Positions 12,950 to 25,433 of a stretch of 64,000 nt of DNA are shown here, piece by piece. A program made the position numbers and the translations under genes. The notes under the pieces were generated by a model that saw only the letters and a program-made list of their open reading frames with translations, was not told the DNA's origin and made no database searches. This stretch comes from Papilionanthe hookeriana x Papilionanthe teres. Taxonomy: Eukaryota; Streptophyta; Magnoliopsida; Asparagales; Orchidaceae. Positions within the stretch are counted from its first letter, which is position 1. The number at the start of each line of letters is the position of its first letter. The DNA lies in NCBI GenBank assembly GCA_022702705.1, contig CM040430.1, forward strand, positions 76,387,239-76,451,238. The letters are read 5' to 3'.

Positions 12950-13833
12950 CTTTAGCAGTATTCGGCTTTAAATGAGGATACAAGCGATAGCAAGTAGAAG
13001 AACTGTGGCCAAACATACTATAATAAGAGCAAAAAGAAGGATGTGAATCTATTTCAACTTTTTGTCAGTACCCGTTGTGATTGGATCCAATCCACACTTC
13101 AACTGAAGCAGGTTGGGTGATATCTCTTTCAACTAATACGCAAGCCACAGAGGGTCTAGTGACAGCAAGAGTAGAATTATCCTTGAGAGGCTTACCGCAA
13201 GCAACTGCTAAGGAGTAGAGAATTTCATAGTTGAAGTGTTGTACTTTTAACCCAGGAAACTTTATCCAAACAGAAATGATAAGGGACTCCACTTCAGGAT
13301 CAAAATCGGCAGTCCACTTCAGAATTTTCATAAAACAATATCAATCTTGATTACCTTACGAGAAAAAATGTGAGTGTAATCCGCATCATTAGATAACTGA
13401 ATGAGTATATGTCGGCCATCAAGTAAGCCAATTTTCCAACTACCCAATAGTTTCATAACTTCAAAATCTTTCCGTATGATCTTAAGTTTTGGGTGACCAT
13501 AAAAGAATTTTCCCACTACAGCAAAATGATAAGCAGAGCAAGAACACTGGTATCAACCTTAGAGAGAAAAAGAGCATGTTTCCCATTTTTTTCAAGCTTT
13601 TTGATGAAAGTATAATTACCACCACCAGCTTCAAGAGCCTCGTAGAAAGATTGTGAAAAAATGCAGGACTTTCTGATAGCAAAATCAGGCTTCAAACCTG
13701 TTGACACACTAGCTGCATAACTCCACTCCATCCTAGTGGAGTTATAGATCGGCGGTTTGAATGATGCGTGTGGAACAGAGAGGAAATTATATGGCAGTGC
13801 AGCAGCCGAGCAGCGGCAGTCAAGCTGGGTCAA
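12950..13833 (-). pseudogene. L1-type LINE ORF1 with DUF4283 domain and zinc knuckle, broken
   Basis: Minus-strand translation shows GKFFYGHPKLKIIRKDFE, then GLLDGRHILIQLSND, then after a frameshift at 13328-13331 MKILKWTADFDPEVESLI, VWIKFPGLKV, GKPL and TRPSVACVLVERD. These are the hallmarks of the DUF4283 domain of plant L1 ORF1 proteins. After a stop codon at 13065-13067 the same frame continues to a CCHC-like knuckle, FCSYYSMFGHSSSTC, with the second Cys replaced by Tyr. An upstream segment (13516-13760) fits the N-terminal part. At least one frameshift, one stop and the lost Cys make it non-functional. Confidence 0.8.
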
Positions 13834-14300
13834 GCTGCAGGATCGCGGACAACCTGCAGGATCGCGGGATGAAGCCGATCAATTTGCAACAAAGCACCGC
13901 AAAAAAATGCGAGCTCCAGACGAAGCAGATGAGGAAGATGTCGCTACGCACGACGCAGACCCTCGAGATCGGAGGCGTCATTCTGTGTGCAGCGAAGAAC
14001 CACAGAAGTCCAGTAGACGGGCGATGTGCAGAGACGCGCGCAGAGAAACGCACGGCGCGAGTCATATATCTTCGAACGCGACAAAGGAGACGACGCACGA
14101 CGAACGAACACGAGTTGTCTGTCCTCAAGACGATCAGCAGATACGCGACGAAAACGAAGCACGACGACAGACTAAACGACAACGTAGACGAAATCGATGA
14201 GAAACGATCACGACGAGGACGACGAAGGGAGATTTAGTGTAGCAGAAGCCTGATTTCGCCATAGAGGCGAAACCCTAGCAGAGGGAGCGAGACGAGCAGG
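13834..14300 (-). mobile_element. Probable 5' leader of the L1 element
   Basis: This C/G/T-rich stretch, read on the minus strand, lies directly upstream of the ORF1 remnant and ends near the microsatellite at 14308. Such CG-rich leaders are usual for plant L1 elements. It produces long overlapping ORFs on both strands by composition only. Confidence 0.45.
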
Positions 14301-14306
14301 ACGGCC

Positions 14307-14307
<1 letters not shown>

Positions 14308-14385
<78 letters not shown>
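14308..14385. repeat. (TA)n(TG)n microsatellite
   Basis: About 17 TA repeats are followed directly by about 21 TG repeats. It lies at the 5' edge of the L1 remnant. Confidence 0.97.
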
Positions 14386-14387
<2 letters not shown>

Positions 14388-15799
14388 AGATAGGGAAAGT
14401 GGATAGAGAATGATAGAGGGTATGGATAGCTGTAAATGATTGAACAGAGTTGGAATTTACCGATGGCTATAATGGCTTAGAGAAGAACTTGTTGTTTAGT
14501 GAGGGTGTGGCTAGCTAGAAGGAGGCAACTGAGTGAAGAAGAATGTGATTGGGTTTCTCACCAAATGATGAGATGAGAGAGTGGAGTTGTACAATGAGAT
14601 GCAGCTGAGATAGTAGCAGGTGGTTGGAGGATGTGTTTTGGTGAGATTATATAAGTTACGTGCAGGGTAGACGATGCTAGGGAGATCTACAGTGAGGTGG
14701 TTTTGTGGAGGAGATTCGGCAGTGAGAGGCAGCCTAATTCTTCAAGCGAGGAAGCATAGCATTAGGAGGTTTTGATGGTCAACAGAAAGTTCGCAGGTGG
14801 CAGCATAAGGTTGTGGGCGGAGGAGTTGAACAACGGAGTGAGGTGCAAGGGAGCTTGTATTGATTGCCAAAAGCTCGTCGACAGCACATGTGAGAAGGGA
14901 AGTGAAGGAGAAGTGAGGAGGGGTCGGAAAAGAGGTCAGGTAGGGCTTGATTGCTAGGGTTCGCCCGCAGTGTTGGGCGTGAAAGATTTACGGGTCTACC
15001 AGCAGCTTAAGGCACAAATACGTCAAATCGCACCCGGGGGGGGGGGGGGGGATGGGGTTGGTGGACAAATGAGAGAGGATGCAGAGAAGTATGGAAGAGA
15101 GGGAAGGTTGTTACGTTTATTTTTTCTTTTTTTTTACTTCTTCTGCTGAATAAAAAGAGAAGTACAAAATAGGGTAGTGGGAAAACTGGAAGTGAATATT
15201 GCCCGCCAAATTTTGTCATCGTGCGCCCCAGAATTTTTTGCTGGACTCGATTTGCATTTTACACTCGCAAAATGCATCATTCAAGCTCCTCAAAATCCTT
15301 AGTGTATATTATCAACCTCACACGCAGGTAAATTTCATGTCATGTATATGTTACGCAAGTAAATTTCATGCAAATAGTCGTCATGTATATGTTTTGACGT
15401 CCATTATGCAAGTGGGCAATATTTAGACAATCTCGATGATAATGGATGTAACTTAGACTCACGAGTATATTGCCGCATTCTTTGCTTATTGCATCCATCG
15501 TCGTAACCAAATTAAGTTTGAGATATGTATGGAGGTCAACACAAACCAAATTTAAAAAAAAAAAAAGATTAAATAAATGTAAATGTAACTAACTGTATGT
15601 ACACAAATATTCCATGCAGCTTTTTTTCAAATGAGTGACATAGAACGCAACGTATATTAATAGTAGTCATGACATGAGAAGTATAAACTGCTCAGTTTGA
15701 ATTTAACCAAACACTAAATTTATAAGAATCATTCAAGAAGGAAACAAAAAAAAACGAGAATGAAGCAAGAAAAAATGAAATGTAAAAAAACTAACATAC

Positions 15800-15883
15800 C
15801 ACAGATCCCCCACCAATGAAGGAGTATGATCCAATATGGCAAAATTGATGAACAACAACAGCCCCAGCAGTATGACTGCAATC
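15800..15883 (-). CDS. LPXA: LPXA exon 7 (last exon visible)
   Basis: The acceptor is TTTCAATGTAG and the donor GTG/GTATGTTAG. The 28 codons read DCSHTAGAVVVHQFCHIG, then SYSFIGGGSV. H-Q-F-C-x-I-G and G-G-G-S are late beta-helix coils of LpxA. The protein should continue with the conserved Q-D-V-P-x-Y segment, but I found no such exon on the minus strand between 15799 and 1. Confidence 0.92.
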
Positions 15884-18800
15884 CTACATTGAAACAGATT
15901 TTTTTGCTTAAATTAGCAAATATAATCATTGGACGGCCCAAACATCACAGACAATCTTTAGATGTTGAAGAAGGAACTACCTCAATTACAACATGGCCTG
16001 CTAACAAAGTATTGTTTGCAAAAATATTGTTATTACCTACTTTGCAATCATGCGCAATATGACAAGAACCCATAATAAGATTGCCGTCTCCTATAACCTG
16101 ATAAATATTTTAAGGAATAATATTAGCAAGCAGATAAGATTCTGCTTAGACTGTCATACATAAATACCGTAGTGTCACTTGATTTAGAAGATCGATGAAT
16201 CGATGTAAACTCTCTGATATCATTGTTATCACCAACAACTAGAAAGCATTCATCGCCAACCTAAAAGACCATGCAACAAAAAACAATGAGTGCTAGCAAG
16301 TGGAGAATGATAAAAATTAAATTTGAGTTGCTTTAGTCATATTAACGAGAATTTCTATACAAATGCTGGCATACAAAACTTTGTAACGCGGTAAAATATT
16401 ATGATAGTATATACGGATGCCATATTTACTAAAAAGGCCATTCATCATGGGTATCCTATGGAAGAACTGTGCAAATATACGTGCTTTTCCAAAAAAGCTG
16501 GATCATAAGTTAAGGAAAGCTGATATCAAATTGAATCATATAAAAACTTGAAAATGAATGCCCTGTAATGAAGTTCAAGCTAAAAAAAACTTCAAATCTT
16601 TAATAAAAATAATCTCACATAAGGGTGCTCACTGATGAAAATATCAAATTCTATACATTTTGGAAACATTAATCGTATGCAGTTGTATGGCAAAATTGAT
16701 TATCAGAAAAAGTTCATTTAACTATCATTTACTTCAGTTATACTATTTCCTAGTATTCAAATTTCTATTTTAATACAATGAAAACATGCTTAATAATCTC
16801 GTAAGAGGACGGATTGTGTCATGATCTCAAGTTCAGTTTTCTGTGTCCAACATTTGGTTAGCTATTGATGAAAAACGGCATGCTTCTTTTATTTATATTC
16901 ATGTAGATTTTCTGGAAGGCACAAGTTCTCTGTGGATTGGCTTTTAGACCTTTAGTTGTGCTTTGGCTAGAAATTTGATGCTATGCGTGGCAGCATATTT
17001 TTGAAACATGTAAATGGTTGCAGAAACATGCCTCGTCCATATGAACCCATCACGGGGCTGATTCGTGCCTGCAGCTAGATTTGTTCCTTTCGTTGGTCAG
17101 AAATGGGCCTATAGAGATCTAAAGATAGCTGCAGAATTTCAACATGATTTAGAATTTGGAATTGCTAGATAAATTAGAATATCTTTGTTACATTAGGTAG
17201 GGTTTTCTTGATTATAAATATAACTTAGGTGTGTAGAAGGATCGCTTTTCGAAAATAATTTTCTTGATAGTTTATATTCTTTGCATTCGAATGTTGGCTG
17301 TGTGAATCTTTCTTGTATAGTGAAAGTGGGAATTTTCAATTTCCAAGAGAAGACTATTGATACGTATCAATGTGAGGCCAAAATTTCTAATTTTGAAGAT
17401 TTCTTTCCTCGTTCTTTTCTTCAACAATTTGTGCACTTGGTAAGTTTATGTCATCCTATTTGGTCAAAGGTTTTCGCAATATTTTAATATTTTTATTGAG
17501 TATAGTTGTTGATGGACACAAGATTTCTATGATATTAAATATTTATGATGAATTACTGACAAATGATCATTAATTATTTTTTGCATGAATTTTAAGTATA
17601 TGCTACATAAGACAAAAAATGAAATTTATTTTAATTGGTAGTCATTGAACTGTGATTTTTGACTTCGTGTGCATAATATCCATGCATTACATCACTTGGC
17701 CACAAAAGAAACAATTAAATCTAGAAAGTCCTGTTTCACTCCTACTACCTGCTCCCATGTCCAACTCGCAAAAATAAGTTGTTAAACCACTTAGAACGCA
17801 ATCTAGGTTTTGCGGATCCTGAGAAAGGACTGATTTGCGTTATAAGAGATTGAAAAATTAATGCTCCCAATGATGAAGAATATGGCCTAAATCTAAAACA
17901 CAAGCCTAAATTAGTGACAAGGTTCCAATATATCCAATATAGACGGAACTCTAATCAAGCTACCCAATTAGGTGTTTTCTAAATTCATTATTATGAATTC
18001 ATTTTTTATTATTTAGGTAGGAATTTCCTTTTATTAAGCTTATCTTATTTATTTTGATTATGGAATGTTGACGAAAAAAACTTTATAAAGGAACGACCTA
18101 GATAGTACTCAAGTAAAAGGGACCACGTGAAAGCCCCAGGAGAGAGTGTGTGGAGAATGTCCAAGAATAAATCTCAGAGTCATCCCCAACAAGCATCGAG
18201 TGGTCATCAAGCACCTCATATAGAATTTGACCAAAAACTAAGTCAGCTCTGCCTAAATTAAACAGCAGTATGTCATCCCAGCAAAAACCAAGCTAGTCCC
18301 AAATCAACTCAGGGCAACTCAAAGATAGTCAAAGTGCATGGAACAAATACAGAAGGCAGACCAAAAAAGAGAAAATTTTACCCAGATTTGGGATTGACAA
18401 AATTTGTAAGTCACCACAAACGGTTCAACACAAAATAAAATATAATTAAAGCAAAGTCGATTAGGTGGTTACAACTCACACTGCCTGATACTCTAGTTAA
18501 CCCAAATAACAATAGGAAAATAAAATATAATAATGCAAAGTTGATTAGATGGTTACAACTCACACTGGAAGGGATATGCAATGACATGCAATGACCGAAA
18601 AACTGTATCCCAATACTGGCTAACGTATTAATTTCAACTTGATTGATTAAGCATTTTTAATCAATCAAGTTGAAATACTTCTCTAAAAAAAATTGATGAA
18701 CAATGCAAGTGACTCAAAGTGTCAGCAATTTTGTTATTAACACTCTTCTAGTGTCTTACAATACCCATGAAGACATACAACTCTTTTTTGCATGGCTAAA

Positions 18801-21800
18801 ATCTATTCTTTTTATTGTATTCTCTTTAAGGACATATTAGAATGTTACAAACTAGTGGTTAAAAATACTTCTTCAACATATGTTTGGAATAATAAAAATT
18901 GATGATTATATGTTGTATCTTTCTATTCTTCTAGATGCTAGTTTTTTGCAAAGTATGCGGTTGTATTAATTTGTTGGTTTAGAATGCCATCAAATTACAA
19001 AATCAAACGCCTAAATTATCACTTAATATTTAAGAAAATTATGAGAAATGAGTAAGTTTAAGAGTTTAGGTGGGATGTTCTTATTCCTCAATTGAATCAA
19101 AAACTTTGTGTATGGGTTGGCTTTTGAAACTTATGTCTTTAAAACGTTAGCCAGATGATATGCAATTACATGCAATGACTAATTTAAGCATGAATTTCAT
19201 CTTAAGTTCCAAACTTTTTTGAGCCTACTAAGAAACATTTTGAATTTCATTTTAGGCTACAAACAAACAGGAATAAATTATTATTGGTTAAATTATAACA
19301 CTACTTCCAAAGCACACAAAGACTTGGATAATTGGAAGAATAAGCCTCCAGTAGAAGATTTTTGGATCACACAAGACAAGCAAATGAGGTAGCACTAGAT
19401 ATGCTTAAGGAGTACTCAAGGCCCACATGTAAGACTCAAGCCCATATCCATTGAAAAGTTCCAATTAAAAGTAAGCTCAAATGAAACTAAACAAACAAAT
19501 GTATTTTTTTATGCTTATGCTAATCTTTTTATTAATTACATATTAACTTTATTTTTATTAATTTTATGTTCATTTATTCTTTAAATAATTACATATTAAC
19601 TATCTTTTTATTAATCATATGTTAATCTTGTTAGTCTTGTGGAGCCAAAGCACACAGGGAAGACCGAGAACCCGACACCTTAGCGCTAAGCTTGGGCGCT
19701 GCTTCTGAAATGGGGGCCTTTGCACCCCTTTGGCCGCCTTTGCGCCCATGTTTAGGTGCTCGACAAAGAAGGAGGCGCCTTTGCACTGCCCTTAGGCGCC
19801 AAAGCTCCCAACTATGTTGACGCGATCTCTTCTTACCCAAGAAACGGGTGTTTTTGCGCCCAGTCTGGACGTTTTTGCGTTCGGTCCCGGACGTTTTTGC
19901 GCCCGATGCAGTTACCACGATTTTTTGATTTTAAGCCCAAAATTTTGAGCGGCATAAAGCGTGCTAAGTGTAAGACTTCCTCAGGTGTTCTTCAACAAGT
20001 TCCTGGTGAAGGAGAGAAGTGTTGGAGAGAAGAATTTCTGAGATCTCGACGTGTGTTATTCACATTAGATTGAGAAGGAAGATTGTGAAGCGTCCTGTAA
20101 GTTTCTTTGTGTGAGTGTGGAGAAGAAATATGTCTGAGTCATTCAAAAAACTATCTGATTTCATAGTGAATTTGTGGTGGTGTGGGTCCGTGGTTTTTTC
20201 TCATTTTCGGGTTTTTTCACGTTAAATTCTCGTGTGTGTTTTAGTTGTTTTGATTTGCTTCTATGCTTAAATTTATTGTTTCAATTTTGACGAATGTTGT
20301 GCTCCTATTTTGCGGTGAAACTAAAAGAAGATTTTTCCGGAGTAGTTTATGCCAACAAATTCTTTTAAGATCATAGCACTTGATTTGAATTTAAATGTAA
20401 CTTTATATCTATAAATAAGTAAAAAAACATTATAACTTCAATAATCTTATGAATTCAAATTAAAAGAAATTCAATTATTACTCTTAATCATCTTATCTCT
20501 CTCTCTCCCCCTCCTATAGTTTCTCACTCCTCTCTCCTATCTATGCATGATTCCAGAAAATCCTCTCTTTGGAAGGTATTCCCAATGTATTTCTTTGTTT
20601 CTACAAGTAACTAAGACCTTGCTTCAACCTGCCTCACTCTCTCTTACCAATTTAACCTCACATTCACATTAGAGTAGAAAAAAGAGAGATCACGAAGGAG
20701 ATCCACCATAAACATTTCATCACTCGACATGCTTTTACTCCTTCCTGTTCTGATCCCAAGCTATCCAAGCTATTGAAACTTAAACAGGGACCTCCATGAC
20801 CAAATTTTAGGTGCCACAAGTCTTTGTAGTTGCCATAATTTAGGCAACAAAAGTAAATATTGATGCTCCCAGTCCCCTTTGCAGATCAGGAATTTCATTG
20901 GAGAGTTTGAAAAGTTAGGATTTTGAATGGCATACTGATAAAATAAATAGTTTGAAAAAGAAATTTTTGTCAAATTGTCAAATATTACTTATTTTTTAAG
21001 AAAAAAACATGGTTACAGAAATATGATTCAGGAATCAAAAAGGAAATGCCGATAGGTTATTTCCCAATCCAAACGAAACAGAATGAGAAACCTAGAACAG
21101 AAAAACAGGAAAAACTGATTTATTCTCTTCGAATTCCTAGGTGTAATGACTGATTGACAACCAACCTTGTATTTCAAATCCTGGCACTTCACCCCAACGA
21201 CTGCATGATATCCAATGACATTGTTGCATCCAATAATTGTTTGACCTGGTAAATCAGCGCCAACAATTGCGCCACTGTCTAACATTTTAAGTTCAACCAT
21301 GAGAATAAGAACTTAAAATCAGAAAAGGAAATCTACATTTCAAGTAAATTGCTTGACAGTTTCAAAAGCAGTTTTAGAAACATAAAACTTCAGATAGCTG
21401 TACCAAATAAACAATGGGATAACAATACCTAAGTTAGATAAATTTGAACCCAATGAAAACCCAACATTTGAATAACAGCTGAAGTCAATAGTCATAAAGA
21501 TAGTCAAATAAGCTGTGCCTCAATGAGGTCAACCATTCACACCCTCCAACACCATGCAACCTCAACATTTATTGTGTTATGATTGGTGCGATTTCACTTT
21601 GCTGTATCAGCTGGAACCTTGTAAGAATCTTCTTTGACATGTTAGTACTCTTTGCAAATAGTACATGAATCTTGTCCAATTATGGTTTGAATGCTATTTG
21701 ATGTAGAAACCTGAGAAGCTTCAAATGGTTTTCCTAGTATGGACCGGCCGGCTATCCAAGATCTAAAGGTAGATTTGATTGGAGGCCAATTTGCAATCAT

Positions 21801-24800
21801 CTTGATTTGTGTTTATCTCCTTCCAATTTAAGTTTCTTTATTTTTTATTTCAAAATTATTTATATTTAGTAAGTTTGAAAACTACTGGATTCCCTATATA
21901 TATGTACCTTACATGTGAATAAAAAAATTAAGCAATTCTATCAAGTAATTTCTAAATTGTATCAGAGCCCTCAACCAAAACCCTAGCTTCCTTGCCACCG
22001 AACCCCCTCCAATCCCTCTACCAGCTTGCAAGCCGGCCAGAAATCCCTTCTTCCTAGGCTTCCCAGCTATCTCCTCCAGTCATCCTGACATAAAATCTCC
22101 TCTGGTCTTTTCAGCAGAAAATCCTTTCTTCCTAGCCGAAAACCTCCTTTGGTCTTCCTACATAAAATCTTTTCTATTCCTCCAGGCCTGAAATCTATAG
22201 TTTTCCCAGTCGAAAATCTCCTATGGTTTCCCTGTAGGCCCCTTTACCGGGAACTCTTCATTAAAGCAAGTAATCCTACCTTGTAGCAGGAAACCCTTCT
22301 CAGTAGGTCTTCTCCGATAGAATTCCTCAACAGCAACAGCATGAAAAGCAATGGTAACAAGCGACAGCAGCAGCGAAGACAGCGGCGGCGGGGGCGGCGA
22401 CGGGGGCGGCGGCGGGGGCGGCGACGGCGGCGGCGGCGGGTCGGCTGGGGCGGCGGCGGCGGCGGCGGCGTCCAACAACACCTGAAATCTTCCCTGCAAC
22501 CACCGAAATCCTTCCTACAGCCACATGTCAACCTATAGGTCCATTGCTAGAGTTTTTCCCTGCAGCAGGCACTCCACCAAAGCTTTCCCTGAAGCAGGCC
22601 ATCCTCCAAACTTCTCCCTGCAGCAATCAACAGCAGAATTATCCCTGTAATCATCAATGCCAGAATTTTCCTTACAAGCTGCAAAAATCCCGACAAACCG
22701 CAAAACTCCTTGCAAACCCTCTTGATTCTTGTCTCTACTCCAGTTGTTCCCCTGTATGGTTGTCGCAGCAAATCTTGCTGCTCCATCTCCATGTTGAACG
22801 TATCCTTGCAGCCACTGTAGCTTTGACAAGATTTACAGTTACTCTGTGACAAGATTTACACTTAGTTCCAATGCAAAATTCAGATTCTCAAAACTGGTAA
22901 AGCAAAAGAAAACTTAACTCTAGCCATGGACTCTTCCTTATAAAGAATGATATTATCCATATAAGTTCCTGTGTTGAGACTCCACAATAAAATGGGACAA
23001 CCAAGAGGAAGAATAAATATCTCCATGAGGTATCTAGGTCTATAATATTTTCTCACAATATCGCAACAGATTTTTGGAGAGATACTGCGCTCACAACCAC
23101 CTACCTCATTAATAAAATGTCAAGCAGAATTCTTGGATTCAAAGTCACCCTCCATGTTTTAATGAAAAAAACCCTCATGTTAGAGCCTTCCCATCTCATC
23201 TTCCTCTAAAATTATTTAGTTCTCTTTTGTTCACATTCACCAATCAATCTGCACAAAACTTGACCCAAAATTTTCAAGTGTATTATTCTTGTATATCCTT
23301 AAAGAAAAATGATTATAAGTTTTACTCTCCTATTACAGAAAAATATTACAAATCCAAGGATGCCAAATTTTTTTGAAAATCAATCCTATTATTCGAAATC
23401 TAAAGTTCAGGAGGAGAGTGCAAATGAACATCAATTTTGGAATGCACTTAATGACCCCTACGGGACAATCCCCCTACTCTTCTTCCTACTCCTCTTCCAC
23501 TTGACTCTCCTACTCTTGTTGAGAATATCAAATCAACCCAACTTGAACTCCACAACAAAGAACTTTGTATACATTGGAGGAAGAAAAATCATGAGCAAGT
23601 GAAAGATAACTTTCAAAATAGAAATTGCTCCAACCAAAACCCGTGTCCACATTTACCTAAAAATTTTGGGTGAGGAGTCCAATACTCATGAGTTATTATA
23701 TTTTATTTGCAAAGGTTTGTTGGCATTCGTAGTAACCTTATATGCGATACAAATATGAAATTTGTTTGGCTTGACTTTATGTGTGAACCCTAAATTTATG
23801 CAAGTTGGTTTTGTGCAAATTGGAGAATTCACACATTATTCGCTCCTTATGTATTCCCATACCTAACGCTCAAAATGCATTATCTTTAACAATACACATA
23901 AGCTCTAATATTTGTATGCCTATTTGCTGAATTGGAAGTTTCAGAATGACATAGATGTTGTTTTGAGCCTCATAAACTCATGGTTTTAGAAGAATAAAAT
24001 GTTTTTTTTGTTTGCTATGTATTTCTGTTGTTGAGAAGAGTTAAAGGTTGTTGCATTTCAAATGTACTACTGTTGTTTGGAAGCACTAAATATCATTATT
24101 TTGGCTCTTCGTTTTCACTGTTTTGGGCTGGATTTTCCAACTGATTTTGGGACATTTAAAATTGATGTTTTAAGTTTACATGAGAGCTGTTTGGCAAATT
24201 TAAAATTGTTGTTTGGGGCATTTTCAAGTGCTGTTTGAAGTGCTTTAAAATGCATTTTGTGGGCTGATTTTGGAGTGGATTTGGCACCATTTTGGCACTG
24301 TTTTGGCACTATTTTGACACTGCTTTGAGATGCTTTTGTTGATCGAGTTGGGGCAATTTTGTGGTGCTTTTATGGGCTGATTTCGGAATAGTTTGGGAAC
24401 TGTTTAGGTATTTTTGACATTGCTTTACGTTTTGCCCACTTTTACTATGAGTTTTGGAAGCGATATAGTTTCTTTTTCCTCTCCCTTCATTTTGTTTTTT
24501 ATTTCTTTTTCTTGTTAAATGGTTAAGTCAAAAATGGGATATTCTGATTTAATTATTTGAAAGACACTTAGAGACATCCGGGGATTAGTTGGAAAAATAC
24601 TTAACTGGGAGTAGAACACCTTAAATCACTTCAAGCATAAGTTAAAGTATAGGCTTCCTAGATTTTAGGGGCACACCCTAATTGAGAGTCCATCTACTTA
24701 ATCTTAAGTGTAGGCATCCTAGATTTTAGGGGCACACCCTAGATGAGAGTCCATCTACCTGATTCTTAGTGTACGTTTCATAGATTTTAGGGGCACACAC

Positions 24801-25355
24801 TAAGTGAGAGTCTATCTACCTAATCCTCAGTGTAAGCTTCCTAGATTTTAGGAGCACACCCTAGGTGAGTCCATCTACATAATCATCAGTGCAGGCTTCC
24901 TAGATTTTAGGGGCACACACTATGTGAGAGTTCATCCACCTAATTTTTAAATAATGAAGCTAGACACTCGATCCTAATTCACAAACTGATTAAAACACTA
25001 AACATGATGATGCACTGAGAAGTAGTTCACTCTTCCTTAATTAAATCAATTGTGAAATTTTCATCATGACTTAACCTACAGTGAAACCCAATCTTTCCGG
25101 GATTTGAACTTGAATCTTACACTCAAATTCTCCTGGCAATTAGGGACATTCCCAATGTCGCATATAAATCACCTACCCCGGTCCTTTATACAAGACATTG
25201 TGTTTTGTTTTATTTGTTTGTCTTTTTCCTACGATTTTCCTCGAATTACCATGGGTCATTTGCGGCTTTCCTCGAGATCTATACAGGTCTGTTTTATATT
25301 TACAGCATTTTGATTTTCTTTACTGCACACTCTACGGCTTTTCCTTACCACACTT

Positions 25356-25433
<78 letters not shown>

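Larger units (their letters stand above)
1..15799 (-). other. LPXA: LPXA intron 7 (at least 15.8 kb, incomplete)
   Basis: Everything left of exon 7 lies in a donor-started intron whose acceptor is not in view. It holds the 3.5-kb higher-order repeats, two Harbinger-like elements, an RTE 3' end, an 82-bp minisatellite and an L1 5' fragment, listed separately. The stretches 12206-12950 and 14390-15799 contain no gene or recognisable element; the second is purine-rich with a run of about 16 G near 15036-15051. Confidence 0.6.
16261..21165 (-). other. LPXA: LPXA intron 4 (4.9 kb)
   Basis: This is noncoding between exons 5 and 4. It contains a local direct repeat, a perfect hairpin and a possible LTR, listed separately. 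Around 17140-17300 a stretch with TTGATTATAAATATAACTTAG looks like an LTR promoter region but lacks a partner. The rest (16300-17100, 17500-18400, 18680-19620, 20360-21165) is AT-rich with nothing I recognise. Confidence 0.7.

Noticed and set aside
13757..14237. Arg-rich ORFs of 147 and 158 codons on the plus strand
   Set aside because: They lie opposite the CG-rich leader of the minus-strand L1; both strands are open by composition and no domain is recognisable.
15800..16260. Bacterial contamination or recent transfer, because LpxA is a Gram-negative enzyme
   Set aside because: The gene has spliceosomal introns, a mitochondrial presequence and plant-type motifs; LpxA is a known plant nuclear gene.
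22221..22538. Overlapping ORFs rich in Pro, Arg or Ala on both strands
   Set aside because: They are products of the GGC-type simple repeat at 22380-22472; every frame is open because the repeat lacks stop codons.
24649..24947. Regular 60-bp repeats that could suggest a CRISPR array (also 34889-35252)
   Set aside because: Whole units repeat with drift and there are no unique spacers. They lie inside a plant LTR.
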